From: Roseomonas sp. OT10 | GTDB lineage: Bacteria; Pseudomonadota; Alphaproteobacteria; Acetobacterales; Acetobacteraceae | Assembly: GCF_020991085.1 (NCBI RefSeq) | Contig: NZ_CP087719.1 | Coordinates: forward strand, 2,810,001-2,874,000 | Length of the DNA: 64,000 nt | Direction of reading: 5' to 3' | Part shown: positions 7,296 to 16,705 of the stretch, one piece after another | Layout of the letters: each line of letters opens with the position of its first letter | How positions within the stretch are numbered: position 1 is the stretch's first letter | Translations under genes and position numbers: made by a program | Notes under the pieces: generated by a model | The model's input: only the letters and a program-made list of their open reading frames with translations | The model's database searches: none | Told to the model about the DNA's origin: nothing

Positions 7296-8650
7296 GCGCC
7301 GCGTTCCCGGTCACGCAGCAGCTTGCCCAGGTCGTGCATGGCGATCACCGGCAGCAGCCGCGCGAAGACGAGGAAGAGCAGCAGGAAGAAGCCGATCGTG
7401 CCGGCCAGCAGCGACCAGTCCCAGAAGGTCGGCCGGAAGACGGCATGCATCGCCGGCAGGTGGCCGTGCGAGAGCGTGTTCCAGATGATGAGGACGCGCT
7501 CCAGCCACATGCCGAGGTTCAGCACCAGCGAGACCGTCACCACCGCGACGATGCTCTCCCGCGCCCGTGCCGACCACAGCAGTTGCGGCACCAGCACGTT
7601 GCAGGCGAGCAGCACGGCGTAGAGCGGCGCGTAGGGGCTGGCGAACAGGAAGGCGACGTGCCCGCGCTCCGCGCCGTCGCCGCCGTACCAGGCGGTGAAC
7701 CACTCCGTCAGGTAGGAGAGGCCGAGCACCAGCGAGCCCGCCAGGATCACCTTCGCCATCGCCGCGAAATGGCGGTGCGTAAGGACGGCCTGCAGACCCA
7801 GCCCCCAGCGCATCAGCGCCGCCACCACGACGCACATGCCGAAGCCGGAGAAGAGAGCGCCGGCGACGAAGTAGGGCGGGAAGATGCTCTCCGACCAGCC
7901 GGGCATCAGGCTGGCGGCGAAGTCCATCCCCACCACGCTGTGCACGGACACCACCAGCGGCAGCGCCATCGCCGCCATGGTGCGATAGACCCTCTCGTGC
8001 AGGTGCCAGTGCCGCGCCGAGCCGCGCCAGCCCATCGCCAGCACGCCATAGGCCAGCCGCGCCCCGCGTCCTTTTCGCCCCTGACCCTGGGCCCGGTCGC
8101 GCAGCGTGGCGAGGTCGGGGATCAGCCCCAGCCACCAGAACAGCGCCGAGAAGATCAGGTAGGTCGAGATCGCCGCTGCGTCCCACACCAGCGCGGAGCG
8201 CCACTGCGGCCACAGGTCCATCGTGTTCGGATAGGGCAGGATCCAGTAGGCCCGGTACGGCCGCCCCAGGTGCAGGATCGGGAACAGCCCGGCGATGGCG
8301 CCAGCGAAAAGCGTCATCACCTCCGCGAAGCGGTTGATCGCCGCGCGCCAGGGCTGCCGCGTCAGCAGCAGCGCGGCGGAGATGAAGGTGCCGGCATGGC
8401 CGATGCCCAGCCACCAGACGAAGTTCGCGATGGCGAAGCCCCAGACGACGCTGGTGTTCACCCCCCAGACCCCCACGCCCTCGGCGAAGAGCCAGCCGAT
8501 CGAGACGAGCATCAGCCCCGTCCCCAGCACCCCCGCCGCGAAGGCGATCCAGTACGGCCGCCCCACCCGCCGCCGCAGCAACGGGTCCGCGACCGCGCCC
8601 ACCAGAGAGCCGTAGGTCGCCTCGCGCGGGAGCAGGCCATCGGTGCTCAT
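7292..8650 (-). CDS. actC: Alternative complex III quinol-binding membrane subunit ActC (NrfD-like)
   Basis: This 452-residue polytopic membrane protein of the NrfD/PsrC superfamily is the probable quinol-oxidising subunit of alternative complex III. It has about ten hydrophobic helices, the family-like segment WWLGIGHAGTFISAALLL at about residues 79-96, and TEWFTAWYGGD in a periplasmic loop. The start ATG 8650 (MSTDGLLPREATYG) fits the family N-terminus. It is separated from actB by repeat R3, and no strong ribosome binding site is seen just before it. The stop overlaps actD. Confidence 0.92.
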   Translation of the reverse strand: MSTDGLLPREATYGSLVGAVADPLLRRRVGRPYWIAFAAGVLGTGLMLVSIGWLFAEGVGVWGVNTSVVWGFAIANFVWWLGIGHAGTFISAALLLTRQPWRAAINRFAEVMTLFAGAIAGLFPILHLGRPYRAYWILPYPNTMDLWPQWRSALVWDAAAISTYLIFSALFWWLGLIPDLATLRDRAQGQGRKGRGARLAYGVLAMGWRGSARHWHLHERVYRTMAAMALPLVVSVHSVVGMDFAASLMPGWSESIFPPYFVAGALFSGFGMCVVVAALMRWGLGLQAVLTHRHFAAMAKVILAGSLVLGLSYLTEWFTAWYGGDGAERGHVAFLFASPYAPLYAVLLACNVLVPQLLWSARARESIVAVVTVSLVLNLGMWLERVLIIWNTLSHGHLPAMHAVFRPTFWDWSLLAGTIGFFLLLFLVFARLLPVIAMHDLGKLLRDRERGA

Positions 8651-8668
8651 GCCGTGATGCCCGTGGCC

Positions 8669-8982
8669 CGGGGGGAGACGCCGCCTCCCCCCGCACCCCC
8701 CCTCAGCCGGGGACGGGCCGGCCCCCGGACCCCGGCGGGAGTCTGGTGCTGTGTGGGAAGGGCGTGGTCTGTGGGCTGAACCCGGGGAACGTATGGTCGG
8801 ACGGGATTCAAGGGCGAAGACGCTGGCAGCGGGCGAGGCGGCCGTGCCCGCCGGAAGCCCATGGCCGCCGGCGCATCGACCCCGAAGCAGGTTGCCTCGC
8901 AGCAGCGCCCCCTGGGTCCAGGGCACGCAGTGTCCTGGCGGATGAGGGGTACGGGGGGCAAGGCGGAGCCTTTCCCCCGGGG
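8669..8982 (-). repeat. Structured dispersed repeat R3 (between actB and actC)
   Basis: Third element, sense with respect to the operon. Read on the minus strand it has aaaggc/gccttg, hairpin 8918-8938 (inner stem cac/gtg), a 10-3-10 hairpin at 8850-8872 with different inner arms from R1/R2, block gggttcagccc, ccagactcccgccgg, and a terminal gaggc..gtctc hairpin (8669-8693). It fills the whole 346-nt actB-actC gap, which otherwise has no gene. Short ORFs inside it are repeat-derived and unsupported. It belongs with R5 by its second hairpin. Confidence 0.82.
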
Positions 8983-8996
8983 AACCGGCGCCCCGC

Positions 8997-11780
8997 TCAC
9001 TCCACCTCCGGGTGGCGCAGCGCCGCGAGGTAGGTGGTGCGCGGGCGCGTGCCGAGGTGTTCCAGCAGCGCGTAGTGGGCGGGGGAGCGGCGCAGGGCCA
9101 CGACCTCCTCGGCGGGGTTGTTCAGGTTGCCGAAGCTGATGGCCTGGGCGGGGCAGGCGGACTGGCAGGCGGTGACGACCTCGCCCGCGGCGAGGGGGCG
9201 TTCCTCCTTCGCGGCGGTGCGGCGGGCGGCGCTGAGGCGCTGGACGCAGTAGGTGCACTTCTCCATCACGCCGCGGGCGCGCACCGTCACCTCCGGGTTG
9301 CGCTGCGCCGCGAGGGTGGGGGCGCCGAGATTCGCGTATTCCTGGCCGTCGGCATAGCCGCGGAAGTTGAAGCGCCGGACCTTGTAGGGGCAGTTGGCCT
9401 GGCAGAAGCGCGTGCCGATGCAGCGGTTGTAGACCTGCGCGTTCAGCCCTTCCGCATCATGGACCGAGGCGGCGACGGGGCAGACGGGCTCGCAGGGCGC
9501 GTGCTCGCAATGCATGCAGGGGACGGGCTGGAAGCCCGGGCACGGATCGGTCTCGGGACCGGCCTCGTAGGTGTCGATGCGCAGCCAGTGCATGTCGCGG
9601 CCGCGCGCGACCTCCTCGGGGCCCACGACGGGGACGTTGTTCTCGCTCTGGCAGGCGACGACGCAGGCGTTGCAGCCGATGCAGCGCGTCGTGTCGATCA
9701 CCATGGCCCAGGCCGCATCGGCGTCGCGCGGCAAGGGGGGGTTGAAGCTTGGCGGATCGGGGTGGGGCGTCCCGGCCGGCGGTACCGGGGCGGTACGGAA
9801 CAGCGTGGCCGCCTCGCCCTCCAGCGGCGCTTCCGGGCCCAGGCGCAGCAGAGTGCCTGGCTGGCCGGTGGGCTCCAGCATCAGCCCCGGCATGGCCCAG
9901 GGCGCGTCCGGTCGGCGCAGCGCGTAGGCGTCCGCCCCCACCCCGTCGCCGATGGCGCCCGCGCGGCGGCGTCCGCCGCCCAGCGCCACGGCCACCACGC
10001 CGGGCGCCATGCCGGGGCGCGGGAGCGCGGGCAGCTCCAGCGCGCGCCCGTCCAGCGTCAGGCGGACCAGCGCGCCCTCCTCCACCCCGCGGCGGCGCGC
10101 CTCCTCCGGCGCCAGCAGCGCGGCATTGCCCCAGACCTGGCGGGTCAGCGGGCGCGGGCATTCCTGCAGCCAGGGATTGTTGGCGAAGCGCCCGTCCCAG
10201 AGCGCGGCGTCGGGGCGCAGCAGCAGCGTCAGCCCCTCGGCGGGCACGGGGGGCAGGGGCGGCAGGCGCGGCGCGCCCGCGTCCACGGCGGGGGCGGCGC
10301 TGTCCGGCACCACCCCGTCGCGCAGCACCCGGCGCCACCAGGGCTCGAACCCCTCCCCCGCGCGCCCGGCGGCCCAGGTCTCGCGCACGGCGTCGCGGGC
10401 GGAGAGGTCGTCGCGCCCCAGCAGCACGCCCAGCAGCCAGTGGGCCGGCCGGGTCGCCTGGTAGAGCGGCGTGATCAGCGGCTGCGCGACGGCGGCGGTG
10501 CCGTCCGTGGCGCGCAGGTCACCCCATTCCTCCAACGGGTGGGTCTCCGGCAGGTGCCAGCGGCAGGCCGCCGCCGTCTCGTCCCGCCAGGGGCCGAGAT
10601 GGACGGAGAAGGCGCCCGAATCCCGCAGCGCCGCCTCCCAGCCCAGCGCCGCCGGGGCATCGTGGCCGGGGTTGGCACCGAGGATGACGAGCGTGTCCAC
10701 CCGCCGCTCCCGCAGCGCCCCGACCAGTGCCGCGAGGGTGGCGGGCGGCTCCGCCGGGCCGACGGGTTCGGTCAGCGCCACGGGGGCGGCGAGCCGGGCG
10801 TTGATCCAGTGGGCCAGGGCGTGCAGCTCCGGCGGCTGCCACTCGCCGACAAGGATCAGCGCCTCGCCGGGATGGGCCAGCAGGTCGGCCGTCGCGGCAT
10901 CGAGGAAGCGCGCGGCCTCGGGCGGCAGGTCCGGCGCGGGCAGCCCGGCGCCCAGCCGCGCCGCCAGCGCCACGGCTAGGTCGCGCACCAGCCCGGGCGG
11001 AGCGGCAAGGCGGCGGTCCGCCTTGGCGCCCGTGGCACTCATCACCGGCTCGGCGGCGTAGAGCCGCGCGGTGGTCTCGCCGCCGCGTTGCGCCGACCGG
11101 CGTGCCGCGAAGGCCCGGGCGTGGCGGATCTGGTCCGGCCCCGGGCCCAGCGGGTCGGCGTCCAGCGCCAGCACCATGGCGGCCCGCTCCAGGCGGGGCC
11201 GCGCCGCCAGCGGCCGCCCGAAGGCCAGGGCCGCGCCGGCCAGCGCGTTCGCCTCCCCCACCGCCTCGTGCGCATGGTGGCGCAGCGCCGGGAAGCGGGC
11301 GCGCAGCTCCCCGATCAGCCGCAGCAGGGTGGGCGAGGCGACATGGCCCGTCAGCAGCGCCAGCCCCTCGCCGCCCCGCGCCTCCAGCGCCCGCAGCCGG
11401 GGCGACAGGTCGGCGAGGAAGGCCTCCCGCGAGGCGATGCGCCCCTCCCGGCGCAGGGTGCGGGAGCGGTCGGGATCGTAGAGCGACAGCACCGCCGCCT
11501 CGGCGAAGACATCCGTGGCGCCGAGGCTCGCCGGGTGGTCCGGGTTGCCCTCCACCTTGGTCGGGCGCCCCTCGACCGAGGTCACCACCACCCCGCGGCC
11601 ATAGCCGCCCAGCGGCAGCACGGTGGCGAAGCGGCGCGGCAGGCCCGGCCCCTCGCCTACCTCCTGCTCCACGGCGGGGACGATCTCCTCCGGCGGCTCG
11701 CCGCAGGCGGTCAGCGCGGCGGCCGAGGCCAGCAGCGCCAGCGCCGCCTGCCGGCGGGACAGGGGCGGCGCCCCGCTCAC
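8997..11780 (-). CDS. actB: Alternative complex III ActB (molybdopterin-like domain fused to 4Fe-4S ferredoxin domain)
   Basis: This 927-residue periplasmic subunit starts at GTG 11780, which overlaps the actA stop (GTGA). The N-terminus has a twin-arginine signal (LSRRQAALALL) ending at a possible lipobox Cys (LTAC). The first roughly 650 residues resemble molybdopterin oxidoreductases, which in ActB do not bind the cofactor. The C-terminal part (about 695-875) has four cysteine clusters: CIGCNACVVAC, CMHCEHAPCEPVCP, CIGTRFCQANCP and CTYC...CQSACP. These are expected to hold the Fe-S clusters that pass electrons from the membrane subunit to the haems of ActA/ActE. Confidence 0.95.
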   Translation of the reverse strand: MSGAPPLSRRQAALALLASAAALTACGEPPEEIVPAVEQEVGEGPGLPRRFATVLPLGGYGRGVVVTSVEGRPTKVEGNPDHPASLGATDVFAEAAVLSLYDPDRSRTLRREGRIASREAFLADLSPRLRALEARGGEGLALLTGHVASPTLLRLIGELRARFPALRHHAHEAVGEANALAGAALAFGRPLAARPRLERAAMVLALDADPLGPGPDQIRHARAFAARRSAQRGGETTARLYAAEPVMSATGAKADRRLAAPPGLVRDLAVALAARLGAGLPAPDLPPEAARFLDAATADLLAHPGEALILVGEWQPPELHALAHWINARLAAPVALTEPVGPAEPPATLAALVGALRERRVDTLVILGANPGHDAPAALGWEAALRDSGAFSVHLGPWRDETAAACRWHLPETHPLEEWGDLRATDGTAAVAQPLITPLYQATRPAHWLLGVLLGRDDLSARDAVRETWAAGRAGEGFEPWWRRVLRDGVVPDSAAPAVDAGAPRLPPLPPVPAEGLTLLLRPDAALWDGRFANNPWLQECPRPLTRQVWGNAALLAPEEARRRGVEEGALVRLTLDGRALELPALPRPGMAPGVVAVALGGGRRRAGAIGDGVGADAYALRRPDAPWAMPGLMLEPTGQPGTLLRLGPEAPLEGEAATLFRTAPVPPAGTPHPDPPSFNPPLPRDADAAWAMVIDTTRCIGCNACVVACQSENNVPVVGPEEVARGRDMHWLRIDTYEAGPETDPCPGFQPVPCMHCEHAPCEPVCPVAASVHDAEGLNAQVYNRCIGTRFCQANCPYKVRRFNFRGYADGQEYANLGAPTLAAQRNPEVTVRARGVMEKCTYCVQRLSAARRTAAKEERPLAAGEVVTACQSACPAQAISFGNLNNPAEEVVALRRSPAHYALLEHLGTRPRTTYLAALRHPEVE

Positions 11781-12433
11781 CGGTGGCACCGCGAGCAGTC
11801 GGTCAGGTGCTCGGTGCGGATCATGTAGTCGCGGATCAGCGCTTCGCCCCGCGCCCGCTGGTCGGGCGGCGGGGTCCAGCGCATGTCGTAGACCGCCTCG
11901 CGCGGGCGCAGGTTCGGCGCCGGGTCGCGGTGGCAGTCCAGGCACCAGCCCATGGTCAGCGGCGCGGCCTGGCGCAGCTGCTGCATCCGGTCCACCGCGC
12001 CGTGGCAGGTGGAGCAGCCGACGCCCTTCGCGACATGGATGCTGTGGTCGAAATAAACGTAGTCCGGCAGGCGATGGACCCGCACCCAGCGCAGCGGCAC
12101 GTCCCGCGCCAGCGATTCGCGCACCGGCGCCAGGATCGCCGCGTTGGTCCAGAGCTGGGAATGGCAGGCCATGCAGGTCTGGGTCGGCGGCAGGCCGGCG
12201 AAGCGCGACCGCTCGGCGCCCGTGTGACAGTTGCGGCAGTCGAGCCCGAGGCCGCCGACATGGTGCGCGTGGCTGAACTGCACCGGCTGCTCCACCGTCA
12301 CGTCCTGCCGCGTCACGTGCGGGGTGAAGGGCAGCGCGACCAGCAGCCCCAGCCCGCCCAGCAGCAGCGCGGCGCCGCCGAGCAGCCCGGCCCGGGCGAG
12401 GGTGGTGGCGACGGGGGGAAAGAGCTGCGCCAT
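11777..12433 (-). CDS. actA: Alternative complex III pentahaem cytochrome c ActA
   Basis: This 218-residue protein has one N-terminal membrane helix (about 14-35) and exactly five CxxCH haem sites: CRNCH, CMACH, CSTCH, CLDCH and CSRCH at about residues 64, 87, 139, 163 and 213. This matches pentahaem ActA, which receives electrons from ActB and sits on the periplasmic face. It is the first gene of the operon, with its ATG at 12433 and a 331-nt divergent gap before it. Confidence 0.95.
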   Translation of the reverse strand: MAQLFPPVATTLARAGLLGGAALLLGGLGLLVALPFTPHVTRQDVTVEQPVQFSHAHHVGGLGLDCRNCHTGAERSRFAGLPPTQTCMACHSQLWTNAAILAPVRESLARDVPLRWVRVHRLPDYVYFDHSIHVAKGVGCSTCHGAVDRMQQLRQAAPLTMGWCLDCHRDPAPNLRPREAVYDMRWTPPPDQRARGEALIRDYMIRTEHLTDCSRCHR

Positions 12434-12764
12434 GCGCCCGACCTAGCGTCGGCGATCACGCCGGCCGCGGCGGTGGTTCGGCGCGGGAGGGTGTGGCACG
12501 ACTCTCGGCACGGCCCGGGGACCTTGTGTCCGGCCACGGCACAGGTCCAGCGCGGCGCTGATGAAGAAGCCGCAACGCGCTTCAACAAGCGGCGATCATC
12601 GTCCGGGTCCGGGGCGGGCACCACCCGCTGTCCCGCCTGCCCTCCCTGCCCCGCCCCTCGGTCCCGGGCGGCGGCGGCGGGCGTCGCGGCACCGGCTACC
12701 GGCGGAGCGTGCCTAATCGGCCCAGGGTGCTAGGATGGCGGCAGCCACCGTCAGGAGAGCCTTC
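12434..12764. promoter_or_regulatory. Divergent spacer between actA operon and M20 amidohydrolase
   Basis: This 331-nt gap must hold the promoter of the whole act-cox operon (minus strand) and that of the amidohydrolase (plus strand). I see no convincing -35/-10 pair on either strand and no repeat element here. The amidohydrolase has a clear ribosome binding site (caggagag) at its 3' end, 6-12 nt before the start. Confidence 0.4.
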
Positions 12765-13964
12765 ATGCAGGATGTCGTCACCCGGATCCGCGAGTATCAC
12801 CCGGAGCTGACGGCCATCCGCCGCGACATCCACGCTCATCCCGAGCTGGGGCTGGAGGAGCGCCGGACCGCGGCGCTGGTGGCGGCGAAGCTGCGCGAAT
12901 GGGGCGTCGAGGTGGCGGACGGGGTCGGGGTGACCGGCGTGGTCGGCACGGTGCGCGGCACCCGGCCGGGGCAGCGGGCCATCGGCCTGCGCGCCGACAT
13001 GGACGCGCTGGCCATCCACGAGGAGACCGGCCTGCCGCATGCCTCCACCACCCCAGGGGTGATGCATGCCTGCGGCCATGACGGCCACACCACCATGCTG
13101 CTCGGCGCGGCCCGCTACCTCGCGGAGAACCGGGACTTCGCCGGCACCGTCCACCTGATCTTCCAGCCGGCCGAGGAGGGCCGCGGCGGCGCCAAGGCGA
13201 TGATCGCCGACGGTCTGTTCGACCGCTTCCCCTGCGATGCGGTCTACGGGCTGCACAACTCCCCGGGCATGCCGGTCGGGCGGTTCGGCACGCGCCATGG
13301 CGCGATGATGGCGGCGGCGGACAGCTGGTACGTCACCTTCCGCGGCACCGGCGGCCATGGCGGCTCCACCCCGCATCTGGCGACCGACGCAACCGTGGTG
13401 CTGGGCCACTTCCTGCTGGCGCTGCAGACCATCGTGCCGCGCAACGTCGCGGCCTCGGAGATGGCGGTGGTCAGCGTCGGCCACGTCGCCGGCGGCTCGC
13501 CGATCTCGCCCAACGTGATGCCGGCCGAGATCGCCGTCGCCGGCACCGCCCGCAGCTACGCCCCGGCGGTGCGCGACCTGCTGGAGCGCCGGCTGGGCGA
13601 GCTGGCGGCCGCCATGGCGGCGGCGCAGGGCTGCACGGCGGAGTTCCGCTATCACCGCGGCGTGCCGGCCGTGATCAATGCCGACGAGCAGGTCGGGGTG
13701 GAGCTGGCGGCCGCCGCCTCGCTGGTCGGCGAGGCGCAGGTGGACCCGGATGTCCGCCCCTCGACCGGCGGCGAGGATTTCTCCGAGATGATGAACCGCG
13801 TGCCGGGGGCCTTCATGCGCATCGGCAACGGCGTCGGCCCGGATGGCCGCTTCCACGGGCTGCACACGCCGCTCTACGACTTCAACGACGAGATCCTGCC
13901 GCTGGGCGCCGCCTACTGGGTGTCGCTGGTGCGGCAGGAGCTGGGCCTCGGCCAGCAGGGCTGA
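12765..13964 (+). CDS. M20 family amidohydrolase (hippurate hydrolase-like)
   Basis: This 399-residue cytoplasmic metallopeptidase-type enzyme would hydrolyse N-acyl amino acids or similar amides. Metal and catalytic motifs are visible: HAHPELG near the N-terminus, GLRADMDAL, CGHDGHT (Cys and His ligands), AEEGRGGAKAM, and the C-terminal STGGEDFSEM with the last His in FHGLHTPLYD. ATG 12765 was chosen over an upstream ATG at 12735 because a good ribosome binding site precedes it and the protein then starts MQDVVTRIREYHPEL, as in the family. The exact substrate cannot be read from the sequence. Confidence 0.9.
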   Translation: MQDVVTRIREYHPELTAIRRDIHAHPELGLEERRTAALVAAKLREWGVEVADGVGVTGVVGTVRGTRPGQRAIGLRADMDALAIHEETGLPHASTTPGVMHACGHDGHTTMLLGAARYLAENRDFAGTVHLIFQPAEEGRGGAKAMIADGLFDRFPCDAVYGLHNSPGMPVGRFGTRHGAMMAAADSWYVTFRGTGGHGGSTPHLATDATVVLGHFLLALQTIVPRNVAASEMAVVSVGHVAGGSPISPNVMPAEIAVAGTARSYAPAVRDLLERRLGELAAAMAAAQGCTAEFRYHRGVPAVINADEQVGVELAAAASLVGEAQVDPDVRPSTGGEDFSEMMNRVPGAFMRIGNGVGPDGRFHGLHTPLYDFNDEILPLGAAYWVSLVRQELGLGQQG

Positions 13965-14008
13965 GGCCGGGAGGACGCGGGGGGAAGGATCGCCCCCCCG
14001 CGCGCCGT

Positions 14009-14782
14009 TCACTCCGCCGCGGCGGCGTAAGGGCGCATCCCCTGGCCGGACGGAAGCTCGAACAGCCCGTCCGGCAGGCCGCCGATGAAGGCCAGCGTCT
14101 CCTCCAGCGCCACGACGTCGGCATACTTGGCGTGCATGTCGCAGAGGTTGATGGCATGGCTGGCCTGGCTGCGGTCGAAGCAGCCCTCCTCCACCACCGC
14201 GATCCGGTAGTTCAGCGAGAAGGCGTCCAGCACCGTCGCCCGCACGCAGCCCGAGGTGGTGGTGCCGGTGACGAGCACGCTGTCCGCGCCGAGCAGGGTG
14301 AGGAAGGAGGCCATGGGCGTGCCCTCGAAGCCGGAGGGCTTGAGCTTCTCGATGACGATGTCCTGCGGGCCGGGCGCGATCTCGTCGACGATGTCGTTGC
14401 CGTCGCGGTTGGTCGCGATGGTGCGCGGCGCCTCGCCGTTGCGCCGGTTCTTCCAGGACCAGGAGCCCGCATCCCAGTTGTCCGCCCGGCGGGTGCCGGT
14501 GGTGTAGAGGATCGGCAGCCCCTTGGCGCGGCAGGCCTCCACCAGCTTCGCGATGGCCGCGACGCCGTCCCAGGCCTCCTCGCCGCAGGAGTTCCGCCAG
14601 CGCTTGATCGATTCCAGGATCGGCTCGGGCTTGTCGCCGCAGAAGGCATAGTTCACGTCCACGATGATCAGGGCCGGCCGCTTCCCGAAGCCCTGCCGCG
14701 CCCCGTAGCCGGCCGCCGCGAAGACCTGCTTGTCCCGCTCCGTCAGGAACTGGTTCCAGATCGGTTCCTTCTTGGTCTCCAT
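14009..14782 (-). CDS. Isochorismatase-like cysteine hydrolase
   Basis: This 257-residue enzyme has the cysteine hydrolase fold: Asp in LIIVDVNYAF, Lys in IEKLKPSGF, and Cys in TGTTTSGCVRATVLDA form the expected D-K-C triad. The length and N-terminal extension resemble N-carbamoylsarcosine or maleamate amidohydrolases more than true isochorismatases. It is the last gene of an ABC-importer operon (ATPase, permease, binding protein, hydrolase; 14 nt after the binding protein). It therefore probably cleaves the imported amide. A ribosome binding site (gaggagag) precedes the ATG. Confidence 0.85.
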   Translation of the reverse strand: METKKEPIWNQFLTERDKQVFAAAGYGARQGFGKRPALIIVDVNYAFCGDKPEPILESIKRWRNSCGEEAWDGVAAIAKLVEACRAKGLPILYTTGTRRADNWDAGSWSWKNRRNGEAPRTIATNRDGNDIVDEIAPGPQDIVIEKLKPSGFEGTPMASFLTLLGADSVLVTGTTTSGCVRATVLDAFSLNYRIAVVEEGCFDRSQASHAINLCDMHAKYADVVALEETLAFIGGLPDGLFELPSGQGMRPYAAAAE

Positions 14783-14796
14783 CACGCTCTCCTCTC

Positions 14797-15795
14797 TCAG
14801 ATGGTCGGCGCGATGCGCCGCTGGAACTGCATGTCGATGATCGCGTCGTAGGGCACGTCCGTCTTCAGGATGTCGGCCGTGCGGACGACGCGGTGCCCGG
14901 TCGCCCATGCCTCGGGGCTGACGAAGCCGTCGCGGCTCCAGAGGCCGTCGGCGAAGGTCCGGTCGAGGGTGGCCTTGATGTCCGCGACTGGCGCGGTGGG
15001 CCATTCCTTGCGTGCGAAGGCCGCGGCCTCGTCCGGGTCGGCATAGGCCGCCTTCAGCCCGCGCGCCACGGCACGGACGAAGCCCTCCACCATCTTCGGG
15101 TCCTGCTCCATGCTCTCGAGGCGGATGTTCAGCGTGGAGTAGGCATAGGGGCCGAGCTCCTTCGGCACGTTGAAGAAGGGCTCGTCCCAGACGTTCTGCG
15201 CCACGCCCTGCGTCAGGATCGGCTCGGTGATGACGCCGATATCGGCGGCGCGGGCGCGCATGGCGGCGAAGATCGGCGCCGTCGCCAGCTCGCTCATCGT
15301 CACGTCGCGGCGCGCGTCCAGGTTCCAGGTCCGGAGCAGGTAGCGCGTGATGGAGTTCGGCGTGCCGCCGAACAGGCCGGTCGCGAGCGTCTTGCCCTTC
15401 ACGAAGGCAGCGAAGTCGCGATCCTTGGGCGAGGTGCCCTTGCGCGCGACGAAGTAGACGTTCCCGCGGTCCACCACGTTGCAGACGGCGCGCAGCTCCG
15501 CCCCCTTCGCCTTGGCGAAGGCGTTGTGCTCGGGCCCGCCGATGAAGGCGAAGGCCTGCTTGGTCAGCACCGCGTTGGTGTGCCCGGCGCCGCTCTCCAC
15601 CGTGAGGATCCTGAGCGACAGCCCCTCCTCCGTGAAGTAGCCCTTGTGCCCGGCCAGGTAGAGCGGAAGGTAGCCGACCAGGTGGCCCGGCTCGGCCACG
15701 ATGATCTCCTTGGCCTGGGCGCGGGCGAGGCGCGGCATCGCCAGCGCGCCGGCGGCGGCGCCGAGCAGCAGGCGCCGGCTGGGGTTCAGCATCAT
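14797..15795 (-). CDS. ABC transporter substrate-binding protein (NMT1/SsuA-like)
   Basis: This 332-residue periplasmic protein has a twin-arginine type leader (SRRLLLGAAAGALAMPRLARA, about residues 6-26). The mature domain is like NMT1/THI5 and nitrate/sulfonate-binding proteins (PLYLAGHKGYFTEEGL, FIGGPEHNAFAKAKG). It captures a small organic ligand for the permease and ATPase encoded upstream. The ligand is unknown; pairing with an amidohydrolase-type enzyme suggests an N-containing compound. Confidence 0.9.
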   Translation of the reverse strand: MMLNPSRRLLLGAAAGALAMPRLARAQAKEIIVAEPGHLVGYLPLYLAGHKGYFTEEGLSLRILTVESGAGHTNAVLTKQAFAFIGGPEHNAFAKAKGAELRAVCNVVDRGNVYFVARKGTSPKDRDFAAFVKGKTLATGLFGGTPNSITRYLLRTWNLDARRDVTMSELATAPIFAAMRARAADIGVITEPILTQGVAQNVWDEPFFNVPKELGPYAYSTLNIRLESMEQDPKMVEGFVRAVARGLKAAYADPDEAAAFARKEWPTAPVADIKATLDRTFADGLWSRDGFVSPEAWATGHRVVRTADILKTDVPYDAIIDMQFQRRIAPTI

Positions 15796-15817
15796 GACGG
15801 CAACTCCTTGCAGGGGA

Positions 15818-16690
15818 TCAGTGGCGCACGTGCTTCATCAGCACGCGTTCGAGCTGCGAGACGGCGACGTACATCAGCACCGAGAGGGTGGAGAGGACGA
15901 GCACGGCGACCCAGACCAGCCCGATCTCGTAGGTCTGGCCGGCATAGAGGATCGTGCGCCCCAGCCCGTGCTGCGAGGAGATGAATTCCCCCACCACCGC
16001 GCCCGTGAGGGCGAGGCCGATGTTCACGCGCAGGACGGAGATGCCCCAGGGCAGGCAGGCCGGCACCACCAGCTTGCGGAAGACCTGCCAGCGCGAGGCG
16101 CCCAGCGAGTAGAGCAGCTTCTCATGGTCGCGATCCACCGCCTTCACGCCGGCATAGGTGGTCAGGGCGGAGACGACGACGGTCAGCGCCATGCCCAGCG
16201 CCACCTTGGAGGCGAGGCCGATGCCGAAGACCAGGATGACCAGCGGCGCCAGCGCCAGCTTCGGGATGGATTCGAAGCAGATGATGTAGGGCTGCACGAT
16301 GGCGGCGTAGTTGCGCGACCACCAGAAGGAGAGGCCCCAGGCCGTGCCCAGGGTGGTGCCGAGGATGAAGCCCAGGATGGTGGCCCGGAAGGTGTACCAG
16401 GTGTCCACCGCCGCGTCGCCGCTGCGCACGAAGATGCCGAGCGTCTCGGCGATGGCGCTGGGGCGCGACCAGAAGAAGGCGTCCACGGCACCGGTGGCGG
16501 CGCCGTACTCCCATGCCGCGATCGCGGCGATGAGCACGCCGATCTGGCAGCCCGCGATCATCCAGCCCGGCCAGATGCGCTCCTGCGGCAGCCGCCGCGC
16601 GCGGAAGGGCGACAGCTTCGGCCGCGGCGGCGCGGCGGCGGTGGCCAGGGTGGGGTCGGCCGTGCCGGCCGGCGTGGCGATCTCGTTCAT
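15818..16690 (-). CDS. ABC transporter permease (nitrate/sulfonate/taurine type)
   Basis: This 290-residue permease has about six helices and a BPD_transp_1 domain. The EAA-like loop is visible as SLGASRWQVFRKLVVPACLPWGISVLR at about residues 195-221, which docks the ATPase. A proline/alanine-rich cytoplasmic N-terminus (about 40 residues) precedes the first helix. It lies 15 nt after the ATPase gene in the same operon. Confidence 0.9.
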   Translation of the reverse strand: MNEIATPAGTADPTLATAAAPPRPKLSPFRARRLPQERIWPGWMIAGCQIGVLIAAIAAWEYGAATGAVDAFFWSRPSAIAETLGIFVRSGDAAVDTWYTFRATILGFILGTTLGTAWGLSFWWSRNYAAIVQPYIICFESIPKLALAPLVILVFGIGLASKVALGMALTVVVSALTTYAGVKAVDRDHEKLLYSLGASRWQVFRKLVVPACLPWGISVLRVNIGLALTGAVVGEFISSQHGLGRTILYAGQTYEIGLVWVAVLVLSTLSVLMYVAVSQLERVLMKHVRH

Positions 16691-16705
16691 GCGCGCTCTC
16701 CCGGC

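Noticed and set aside
4119-8982. Repeats R1-R3 as simple intrinsic terminators
   Set aside because: No U-tracts follow the hairpins, and the elements lie within one operon whose downstream genes are needed for the same complex.
8746-9139. Short open frames within repeat R3
   Set aside because: They are inside the structured element, have no ribosome binding site and are not conserved between copies.
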